A DNA stretch of 14,320 nucleotides from Gammaproteobacteria bacterium. Its GTDB lineage: Bacteria; Pseudomonadota; Gammaproteobacteria; Methylococcales; UBA2780. A program made the translations under genes and the position numbers. Positions within the stretch are counted from its first letter, which is position 1; the number at the start of each line of letters is the position of its first letter. Shown here in pieces: positions 7,538 to 13,204 of this stretch. The notes below the pieces were generated by a model. The model was not told the DNA's origin and made no database searches. It saw only the letters and a list, made by a program, of their open reading frames with translations. The DNA lies in contig QNFJ01000031.1 of NCBI GenBank assembly GCA_003646305.1, positions 1-14,320 on the forward strand, read 5' to 3'.

Positions 7538-7783
7538 ATGTCAAAAGGCCAGAATTTACAAGATCCATTCTTAAATACACTTAGAAAAGAGCGGGTTCCA
7601 GTATCAATTTTTTTGGTAAATGGTATTAAACTGCAGGGGCAGGTAGATTCCTTTGATCAGTATGTGGTTGTTCTGAAAAATGCAGTTAACCAGATGGTCT
7701 ACAAACACGCTATTTCAACAATTGTACCTAGCCGTGCGGTCAGAATTCCACATGGGGATGATGAAGCCGAGGCTGGCGAGTAA
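7538..7783 (+). CDS. hfq: RNA chaperone Hfq
   Basis: Hfq forms a hexameric ring that binds sRNAs and mRNAs and helps them pair. The 81-residue protein has a full Sm fold. Proximal-face residues Q8, Q41, K56 and H57 are present, with Sm2 as YKHAISTIVPSR (55-66). The rim carries R16, K17, E18 and R19. Distal-face G29, I30, K31 and T61 are present. Two positions differ from E. coli Hfq as I remember it: distal Tyr25 is Phe and proximal Phe42 is Tyr. The C-terminal tail after about residue 71 is short and acidic (GDDEAEAGE), like the acidic tip that competes with RNA on the rim. It follows miaA as in other gammaproteobacteria. Confidence 0.98.
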   Translation: MSKGQNLQDPFLNTLRKERVPVSIFLVNGIKLQGQVDSFDQYVVVLKNAVNQMVYKHAISTIVPSRAVRIPHGDDEAEAGE

Positions 7784-7826
7784 CCTTTAAATTTAAAAAT
7801 AATCGATAACAGGTTGTCTAAATTCG

Positions 7827-7931
7827 CTGAGTCGATCCAAATACAAGGCAAAATTGAGTGAAAAAGCAGAGTTTACATGTGTAAATGAGCATTTTTCAGT
7901 TTGGTTTGAACGCCGTTGATGGCTGCGTCAG
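7827..7931. repeat. Imperfect palindromic intergenic element between hfq and hflX
   Basis: The element is centred near 7878. The inner arms TTTACA (7872-7877) and TGTAAA (7880-7885) are separated by 2 bp. A symmetric 6-bp mismatched section lies on each side, then perfect outer arms TGAAAAA (7859-7865) and TTTTTCA (7892-7898). Looser symmetry extends to CTGA (7827-7830) and TCAG (7928-7931). The core resembles repeated intergenic palindromes I remember from marine gammaproteobacteria. There is no open reading frame and no terminal T run. The dispersed-repeat call is inference, because only one copy is visible here. Confidence 0.5.
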
Positions 7932-7969
7932 TAGAATTCCAGGAGCCTGTTAGTGGTTGGTTATTACTT

Positions 7970-7983
7970 GGGAGCCATTATTG
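7970..7983 (+). promoter_or_regulatory. Ribosome binding site that sets the hflX TTG start
   Basis: GGGAG (7970-7974) lies 6 nt before TTG 7981. This start yields MFDRPSSNERAVLVHI, which aligns directly with the E. coli HflX N-terminus as I remember it (MFDRYDAGEQAVLVHI). The farther TTG at 7957 has GGAG 11 nt upstream and adds eight residues with no counterpart. Confidence 0.65.
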
Positions 7984-9246
7984 TTTGATAGACCCAGCTC
8001 GAATGAGCGAGCAGTCCTCGTACATATCGATTTGCCTGCGGAAAAAGATCAGGAAGATATTTCAGAGCTAAAAGAGTTAGCATCTACGGCTGGTGCAGAA
8101 ACTTGCGCAGTGGTAACGGGTTCTCGGCGTGCGCCGGATGCCCGTTTTTTTGTGGGTAAAGGAAAGCTCGAAGAAATTAAATTGATTGTTGAGGCCGAAG
8201 AGGCTGGTTTGGTGCTTTTTAACCACGCGCTTTCGCCAAGCCAGGAGCGCAATATCGAAAAAGAGCTTTGTGTCAGGGTAGTAGACCGAACAGGCTTGAT
8301 CCTTGATATCTTTGCACAAAGGGCGCAAACCCATGTTGGTAAACTGCAGGTGGAGTTAGCACAACTTAGGCACCTGTCTACTCGCTTGATAAGGGGCTGG
8401 ACTCACTTAGAGCGGCAGAAAGGCGGGATTGGCATGCGAGGACCGGGTGAAACGCAGCTTGAAACGGATCGCCGTTTGCTGAGTAACCGGATTCGCTTGA
8501 TCAGGCAGAGACTTGCGAAAGTTGAAAAACAGCGAGAACAGGGGCGTGGTGCTCGAAAGCGTTCAGAAACTTTTTCTGTTTCCCTAGTGGGTTACACGAA
8601 TGCAGGCAAATCGACGCTATTTAATGCACTGACCGGCTCGGATGTTTATGCAGCCGACCAACTATTTGCAACGCTAGATCCCACCTTACGACGTTTTGAG
8701 CTTAAAAATGGAGAGGTTGTTGTCCTTGCCGATACAGTTGGCTTTATTCGCCATTTACCTCACGCACTGGTGGCTGCGTTTCGTTCAACATTGCAAGAAG
8801 CCTGTGATGCAGACCTTTTATTGCACGTCATTGATTCGAGCAGTGAAGAGCGGTTAGAGATGATGGATCAAGTGAACGAGGTTTTAGTGGAGATTGGTGC
8901 GGATGAAATTCCTCAAATAGAGGTTTATAATAAAATAGATCTTCTGAGGGATGTTTCGCCGAAAATTGACCGAGATAGTGACGGTAAGGCTCGCAGGGTC
9001 TGGCTTTCTGCGCTGTCTGGGGAAGGAACAAGTCTTATAGAAGAGGTGCTCGAAAGCCATTTCGGGAAACGAACGGAAGAGGTGGCCGTTCAATTGAATG
9101 TTTCGCAGGCAAGGCTACATGCGCAGCTGTTTGAGCATGCAAAAGTTCTGAGCGATGAAGTTGATGAGAATGGTGGCTGGAATATGGTTGTTGAATTTCA
9201 TCAGAGAAATCGCTGGCTGCTGGACGAAATTGGTGTTAAAAAGTAA
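7981..9246 (+). CDS. hflX: Ribosome-splitting GTPase HflX
   Basis: HflX binds 50S subunits and splits stalled ribosomes, especially after heat stress. From TTG 7981 it has 421 residues. The N-terminal HflX domain contains VTGSRRAPDARFFVGKGK (45-62) and the motif RGPGETQLETDRR (153-165), preceded by a basic helical linker. The GTPase domain shows G1 GYTNAGKST (204-212), G2 ATLDPT (230-235), G3 DTVGF (251-255), G4 NKID (317-320) and G5 SAL (343-345). It aligns with E. coli HflX over its whole length; the extreme C-terminus is less conserved. It sits about 200 bp after hfq because a palindromic element separates them. A 253-bp non-coding region follows. Confidence 0.95.
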   Translation: MFDRPSSNERAVLVHIDLPAEKDQEDISELKELASTAGAETCAVVTGSRRAPDARFFVGKGKLEEIKLIVEAEEAGLVLFNHALSPSQERNIEKELCVRVVDRTGLILDIFAQRAQTHVGKLQVELAQLRHLSTRLIRGWTHLERQKGGIGMRGPGETQLETDRRLLSNRIRLIRQRLAKVEKQREQGRGARKRSETFSVSLVGYTNAGKSTLFNALTGSDVYAADQLFATLDPTLRRFELKNGEVVVLADTVGFIRHLPHALVAAFRSTLQEACDADLLLHVIDSSSEERLEMMDQVNEVLVEIGADEIPQIEVYNKIDLLRDVSPKIDRDSDGKARRVWLSALSGEGTSLIEEVLESHFGKRTEEVAVQLNVSQARLHAQLFEHAKVLSDEVDENGGWNMVVEFHQRNRWLLDEIGVKK

Positions 9247-9285
9247 CATTAGCATTATCTTATGATGCGGATGGTTGTCATGGGA

Positions 9286-9307
9286 GGTGCGATGCACCCA
9301 TAATGGG
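9286..9307. repeat. Small palindromes after hflX
   Basis: GGTGC (9286-9290) and GCACC (9294-9298) form a 5-bp stem with a 3-nt loop. CCCAT-A-ATGGG (9297-9307) overlaps it as a second possible hairpin. No T run follows directly. This may be the remnant of an intergenic repeat or part of the hflX 3' end. Confidence 0.25.
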
Positions 9308-9335
9308 AACAATTATGCTTAGTTAAGAGAGCCAG

Positions 9336-9357
9336 AAGATTGGAGGAATCCTTTTTT
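9336..9357 (+). terminator. Weak candidate terminator after hflX
   Basis: AAGATT (9336-9341) can pair with AATCCTT (9347-9353) with one bulged C and a GGAGG loop, followed by more Ts (the run 9352-9357 is six Ts). The stem is short and AT-rich, so termination would be partial at best. It would separate hflX from hflK. Confidence 0.3.
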
Positions 9358-9388
9358 GGTCTGTCTTGGAAGTATTAATATTGAGCTA

Positions 9389-9457
9389 TTGATAGGTCGA
9401 TTTATTAAGCCTATTTATTACAATTTACTTCAGATGTTGAGATTAGATTGAAGTAAA
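9389..9457 (+). promoter_or_regulatory. hflK upstream region with a 9-bp inverted repeat and weak promoter boxes
   Basis: TTTACTTCA (9424-9432) and TGAAGTAAA (9449-9457) form a perfect 9-bp inverted repeat with a 16-bp spacer, ending 42 bp before the hflK ATG. Promoter-like boxes nearby are TTGATA (9389-9394) with TATTTA (9412-9417) at 17 bp, and a lone TACAAT (9419-9424) that touches the first arm. The dyad could be an operator next to a promoter or a leader hairpin; the sequence does not decide. A ribosome binding site GGAG (9489-9492) lies 7 nt before the ATG. Confidence 0.4.
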
Positions 9458-9499
9458 CTTAACTAGATAACAAAAAATCACAGAGAGTGGAGTTTTATA

Positions 9500-10708
9500 A
9501 TGTCCTGGAATGAACCCGGTGAGAAAAACAAAGACCCGTGGAGTGGTCGTGATAAACAGCAAGGACCGCCTGATCTTGATGAGGCATTAAAGTCTTTTCA
9601 GGAAAAAATTAGTAATATTTTTGGTGGGAAGAGCGGAAATGGTGGTGATGGTGGAGGCAATGGAATCATCAATAAAACCCCCGGCTCTTTTGGAATTGGT
9701 CTGTTGGCCGGTATCGGTCTGCTCGTTTGGGGACTTTCTGGAATCTATATTATTGATGAAGGTAACCGTGGGGTCATCCTGCGATTTGGGAAATATATTG
9801 AAACAACCCAGCCAGGCCCTCACTGGCGCTTACCCGCGCCGATTGATGAGCTGTTGATTGTTAATGTGGAGCAGCAGCGCTTTATTGAGGTGGGTTATCG
9901 TAGTGGCGGTGGCCAGGGAACAAGTGGTTCGGTGCCTAGAGAGGCATTGATGCTGACTAGAGATGAGAATATTGTCGATGTACGTTTGGCCGTTCAGTAC
10001 ACCATTAAAGATGCGAAAAACTTCCTTTTTAGTTTGAAAGACCCCTCTGATACGCTTAAGCAGGCAATAGAAAGTGCTCAACGTGCAGTTGTTGGGCAGC
10101 ATGCAATGGACTTTCTATTGACGGAAGGCCGTAGTCAGGTGGGCGCTAAAATAGAAAAAGATATTCAGACCATCATGGATTCTTATCAATCAGGTATCAG
10201 GGTCACGAGTGTAAACTTGCAGGATGCGCAGCCACCTGAACAGGTGCAGGGTGCATTTGAAGATGCGATTAAAGCGCGTGAAGATGAGCAGCGTTTGAAA
10301 AATGAGGCAGAAACCTACTCAAATGAAGTGATTCCGAAAGCACGTGGTGCGGCAGCTAGATTGACTCAAGAGGCTGAGGGTTACAAAGCAAAAACGGTTG
10401 CTGAGGCAGAAGGTAACGCTAGCCGTTTCAGTCAGCTACTCACTGAGTACGAAAAGGCGCCTGAGGTGACACGTAAGCGCCTTTATATCGATGCAATGGA
10501 AATTGTCCTGTCAAATTCTGAGAAAGTTTTGGTGGATGTTAAAAATGGAAATAATTTGCTGTATTTGCCACTCGATAAGTTATCAGGTGGCTCAGCAAGG
10601 CAAATTAACCCAGGTGCAAGACCCGTATATATAACACCGACTCAAGACTCGACTAGCCAGCAAAAACAGCCGATTAGAAGTAGTAGTCGCGAAGGAAGAG
10701 GACGCTAA
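9500..10708 (+). CDS. hflK: FtsH protease modulator HflK
   Basis: HflK is an inner-membrane SPFH (band 7) protein that assembles with HflC into a large cage around FtsH and modulates membrane-protein degradation. The 402-residue protein starts with a hydrophilic tail (MSWNEPGEKNKDPW, a family signature), then a glycine-rich stretch (42-55), one membrane segment (about 64-84, type II, C-terminus periplasmic), the SPFH domain from about 85, an alanine- and charge-rich coiled coil (about 255-320) and a polar Gln/Ser/Arg-rich tail (about 365-402). The start has GGAG at 7 nt. hflC begins one base after the stop codon, so the two are surely co-transcribed. Confidence 0.97.
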   Translation: MSWNEPGEKNKDPWSGRDKQQGPPDLDEALKSFQEKISNIFGGKSGNGGDGGGNGIINKTPGSFGIGLLAGIGLLVWGLSGIYIIDEGNRGVILRFGKYIETTQPGPHWRLPAPIDELLIVNVEQQRFIEVGYRSGGGQGTSGSVPREALMLTRDENIVDVRLAVQYTIKDAKNFLFSLKDPSDTLKQAIESAQRAVVGQHAMDFLLTEGRSQVGAKIEKDIQTIMDSYQSGIRVTSVNLQDAQPPEQVQGAFEDAIKAREDEQRLKNEAETYSNEVIPKARGAAARLTQEAEGYKAKTVAEAEGNASRFSQLLTEYEKAPEVTRKRLYIDAMEIVLSNSEKVLVDVKNGNNLLYLPLDKLSGGSARQINPGARPVYITPTQDSTSQQKQPIRSSSREGRGR

Positions 10709-10709
10709 A

Positions 10710-11582
10710 ATGCCAAATAATAAAATTATGATACCGGCGATTCTTCTGTTTGCTTTATTGACGGTGGGTTCTTCAGCTGTTTTTACAGTTCAGGAGACTG
10801 AAAAAGCAATTTTGTTTCGTTTGGGTGAAATTGTTGATGCTGATTTCAAACCAGGTTTTCATTTCAAAACACCTTTTATCAACAACGTTAAAAAGTTTGA
10901 TGCAAGGATTTTGACGTTGGATTCAAGGCCAGAACGATTCCTGACATCAGAAAAGAAGAATGTGATTGTCGATTCGTTCGTAAAATGGCGAATTTCTGAT
11001 GTGTCGGTTTACTATACATCAGTAGCTGGTGATGAAAGACAAGCTAATCTGCGATTAAATCAGATTATTAAAGACGCGTTTCGTGGTGAGTTTAGTAAGC
11101 GGACGATCAAAGAGCTTGTCTCAACAGACAGAGAGCAAATTCGTGAAATCCTGCTCAAAAAAGTGAATCCAGTTGCGGCTGATTTGGGTATTGAAATCAG
11201 TGATATTCGGATCAAACGGATCGATTTGCCTGACGAAGTTCGTCACTCGGTGTATAGCCGGATGGAGGCAGAGCGAGCACGTGTAGCAAGAGATTTTCGC
11301 TCCAGAGGTGCTGAGGCGGCTGAGCGAATTCGAGCAGATGCTGATAGGCAGCGTGAAGTGATTTTAGCTAATGCTTTCCGGGATGCTGAGGCAACGAAGG
11401 GTGAGGGTGATGCGGTCGCGACAGCAACCTACGCAAAAGCGTATAATGCCAACACTGAATTTTTTGCTTTTTATCGTAGTTTAGAGGCCTATAAAAATAC
11501 CTTTTCGAAAGCGGGTGGATTGCTGGTTTTAGAACCTGATTCTGATTTCTTTAGTTACTTTAAGAGCGAAAAAGGTAAATAA
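10710..11582 (+). CDS. hflC: FtsH protease modulator HflC
   Basis: HflC is the partner of HflK in the FtsH-associated membrane complex. It has 290 residues, close to the Pseudomonas protein as I remember it and shorter than E. coli HflC. A single N-terminal membrane segment (about 6-26) is followed by the SPFH domain (VQETEKAILFRLGEI at 27-41) and a coiled-coil region (about 180-245) rich in Ala, Arg and Glu. The end, LLVLEPDSDFFSYFK (271-285), is the typical HflC C-terminus. ATG 10710 follows the hflK stop directly, with GAGG at 10698-10701 inside hflK as ribosome binding site. Two hairpins follow the stop codon. Confidence 0.97.
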   Translation: MPNNKIMIPAILLFALLTVGSSAVFTVQETEKAILFRLGEIVDADFKPGFHFKTPFINNVKKFDARILTLDSRPERFLTSEKKNVIVDSFVKWRISDVSVYYTSVAGDERQANLRLNQIIKDAFRGEFSKRTIKELVSTDREQIREILLKKVNPVAADLGIEISDIRIKRIDLPDEVRHSVYSRMEAERARVARDFRSRGAEAAERIRADADRQREVILANAFRDAEATKGEGDAVATATYAKAYNANTEFFAFYRSLEAYKNTFSKAGGLLVLEPDSDFFSYFKSEKGK

Positions 11583-11591
11583 CCGCTGGCT

Positions 11592-11612
11592 TGACCATGT
11601 TCGGCATGGTCA
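11592..11612 (+). terminator. First hairpin after hflC
   Basis: TGACCATG (11592-11599) and CATGGTCA (11605-11612) form a perfect 8-bp stem with loop TTCGG, 9 bp after the hflC stop. No T run follows, so it is more likely an mRNA 3'-end stabiliser or part of a two-hairpin structure than a terminator alone. Confidence 0.35.
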
Positions 11613-11623
11613 TAGAATAGGTA

Positions 11624-11674
11624 ACTCAGCCCCAGTTATGGGGCTGAGTAGTGTTTGGGCTTTTATTATTTTGG
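11624..11674 (+). terminator. Second, stronger hairpin after hflC, likely end of the hfl transcript
   Basis: ACTCAGCCCC (11624-11633) and GGGGCTGAGT (11640-11649) form a perfect, GC-rich 10-bp stem with a 6-nt loop. The T-rich stretch (about 11661-11672) starts 11 nt later, later than in a classical terminator. GGGCT at 11657-11661 can compete for the AGCCC of the left arm and would lie directly against the T-rich stretch, giving an alternative terminator-like fold. Confidence 0.45.
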
Positions 11675-11704
11675 TATACGCTTTAGTGAATAGGGTTTTT
11701 AACA

Positions 11705-11890
11705 ATGTGGGATGATCTGTTGGCAGCCTTTGCGTTGGTGCTTGTTCTTGAAGGGATGATGCCCTTTTTGAGCCCCGAGCAATGGAAAGAGGCGATGGCG
11801 CGTATTTTACAAATGGACGACAGCACAGTCCGCAAGATTGGCTTCTTTAGTATGTTAGGTGGGGCATTGCTGTTATACCTAGTAAGGTAG
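11705..11890 (+). CDS. yjeT: DUF2065 family small membrane protein (YjeT-like)
   Basis: The 61-residue protein has two hydrophobic segments, about 5-22 (LLAAFALVLVLEGMMPFL) and about 44-60 (IGFFSMLGGALLLYLV), with a polar loop between them. The core ALVLVLEGMMPFLSPEQWK matches the DUF2065 pattern of E. coli YjeT. The molecular function is unknown to me; position next to hflKC and before purA is conserved in gammaproteobacteria. AGGG at 11692-11695 lies 9 nt before the ATG. It is probably an inner-membrane protein. It is flanked by hairpins on both sides, so it may be expressed partly by readthrough from hflC. Confidence 0.9.
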   Translation: MWDDLLAAFALVLVLEGMMPFLSPEQWKEAMARILQMDDSTVRKIGFFSMLGGALLLYLVR

Positions 11891-11903
11891 CTCCCTATCA
11901 GAA

Positions 11904-11956
11904 AGATGTTTTTTGAATACTTAAAACATCTCTAGTAAATTTAGTTTTTGTTTTTT
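11904..11956 (+). terminator. Candidate terminator between the DUF2065 gene and hisZ
   Basis: AGATGTTTT (11904-11912) and AAAACATCT (11923-11931) form a perfect but AT-rich 9-bp stem with a 10-nt loop, 14 bp after the stop. A T-rich run follows at 11945-11956, broken by one G, after a 13-nt gap. A weaker hairpin TGGG/CCCA (11960-11972) follows. Termination here would require a separate hisZ-purA promoter, which I could not identify. Confidence 0.4.
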
Positions 11957-11990
11957 AAATGGGTTCTTCCCAGTTTTGTGACGAATAAAT

Positions 11991-13181
11991 ATGGCTCAGG
12001 ATCATTGGTTACTCCCCGACGGGGTTGAAGAAATATTACCAGAAGAGGCTCAGCAACTTGAGTTGCTAAGGCGTCGATTGCTCGATCTTTTTGATAGCTG
12101 GGGTTATGAGTTAGTGATCCCGCCACTTATTGAGTTTCTGGAATCCTTATTGATTGGGACTGGACAAGATATTGACTTGCAGACCTTCAAACTAACCGAT
12201 CAAGTTAGTGGGCGAATGATGGGTGTTCGGGCGGACATGACTCCTCAGGTTGCCCGGATTGATGCGCACAATCTTAAACGTGATGAACCAACTCGTCTTT
12301 GTTATCTCGGGACCGTTTTGCTCACACGGGGGGACCACCTTGAGAAATCACGTAGTCCTATGCAGATTGGCGCAGAGCTTTATGGCCACTCTGGCATTGA
12401 AAGTGACCTCGAAATTTTAAGCCTGATGCTCGAAATGCTGGGGCAGGCAGGTCTCGAGAATGTTCATGTTGATATAGGTCATGTCGGAATTTTTCGAGGT
12501 TTGGCGAAGCAAGCGATGCTGACTGAAGAGCAGGAAGCGGAGCTTTTTGATGTGCTACAGAGGAAAGCGACTTCAGAGCTCGCTAAGTTGCTAAGCCAAT
12601 ATTCGCTGTCAGATGATTTGGTTGAGATGTTGGCCGTGTTACCAGAGCTAAATGGTGGCAGTGAGGTTATCAATATTGCCCGAACTAAGTTGATGAAGGC
12701 TGACAAATCGGTCATGGAAGCTCTGGACGAGCTCGAGCAGATGGCCGAGTGGATCAGACTACAAATGCCGGAATGCCCTTTGAATATAGATTTAGCAGAA
12801 CTGCAAGGTTATCACTACCACGCAGGTCTTGTTTTTGCTGCATTTGTACCGGGCTACGGTCGAGAAGTGGCTCGAGGTGGCCGGTACGATAACATTGGCC
12901 AGGAATTTGGCAGGAGTAGGGCTGCTACCGGCTTCAGTGCAGATCTTAAGACTATTTCAAGATTAGCGATTACAGAAGTAGCAGAAAATAGTGAGAAAAT
13001 TTTTGCGCCAGGTTATATAAACGATGAGCAGTTGGAAAGTGAGATTAGAAAACTTCGCCAGCAAGGCCGAGTTGTTATTCGTAACCTAACTGGGCAGGAG
13101 AGTGATGCAGCAGCAATGGGATGTGATTCTGCTCTGGTCAAAACAGGTGATGATTGGCTGGTTGTTTTGGTCAATAAATAA
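11991..13181 (+). CDS. hisZ: ATP phosphoribosyltransferase regulatory subunit HisZ
   Basis: HisZ is a histidyl-tRNA synthetase paralogue that pairs with short-form HisG to give active, histidine-inhibited ATP phosphoribosyltransferase, the first enzyme of histidine synthesis. The 396-residue protein starts with WLLPDGVEEILPEEA (6-20) and contains VRADMTPQVAR (79-89), the rearranged motif-2 region with RGDHLEKSRSPMQIGAELYG (113-132), GYHYHAGLVF (273-282) and RGGRYD (295-300). It ends without the anticodon-binding domain expected of a true HisRS, and the motif-3 region reads GFSADLK where synthetases have a conserved Arg. This argues for HisZ rather than HisS. No clear ribosome binding site precedes the ATG. 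purA follows after 23 bp. Confidence 0.93.
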   Translation: MAQDHWLLPDGVEEILPEEAQQLELLRRRLLDLFDSWGYELVIPPLIEFLESLLIGTGQDIDLQTFKLTDQVSGRMMGVRADMTPQVARIDAHNLKRDEPTRLCYLGTVLLTRGDHLEKSRSPMQIGAELYGHSGIESDLEILSLMLEMLGQAGLENVHVDIGHVGIFRGLAKQAMLTEEQEAELFDVLQRKATSELAKLLSQYSLSDDLVEMLAVLPELNGGSEVINIARTKLMKADKSVMEALDELEQMAEWIRLQMPECPLNIDLAELQGYHYHAGLVFAAFVPGYGREVARGGRYDNIGQEFGRSRAATGFSADLKTISRLAITEVAENSEKIFAPGYINDEQLESEIRKLRQQGRVVIRNLTGQESDAAAMGCDSALVKTGDDWLVVLVNK

Positions 13182-13204
13182 ATATAAAAAAGGAAAGTAT
13201 CGAA

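Noticed and set aside
7784..7980. Small RNA gene or insertion sequence remnant in the hfq-hflX gap
   Set aside because: No promoter-terminator pair, no transposase fragment and no target duplication visible; a palindromic repeat explains the structure better.
11991..13181. Histidyl-tRNA synthetase (hisS) as identity of this gene
   Set aside because: The protein lacks the C-terminal anticodon-binding domain, has an altered motif 2 and motif 3, and sits at the usual hisZ position before purA.
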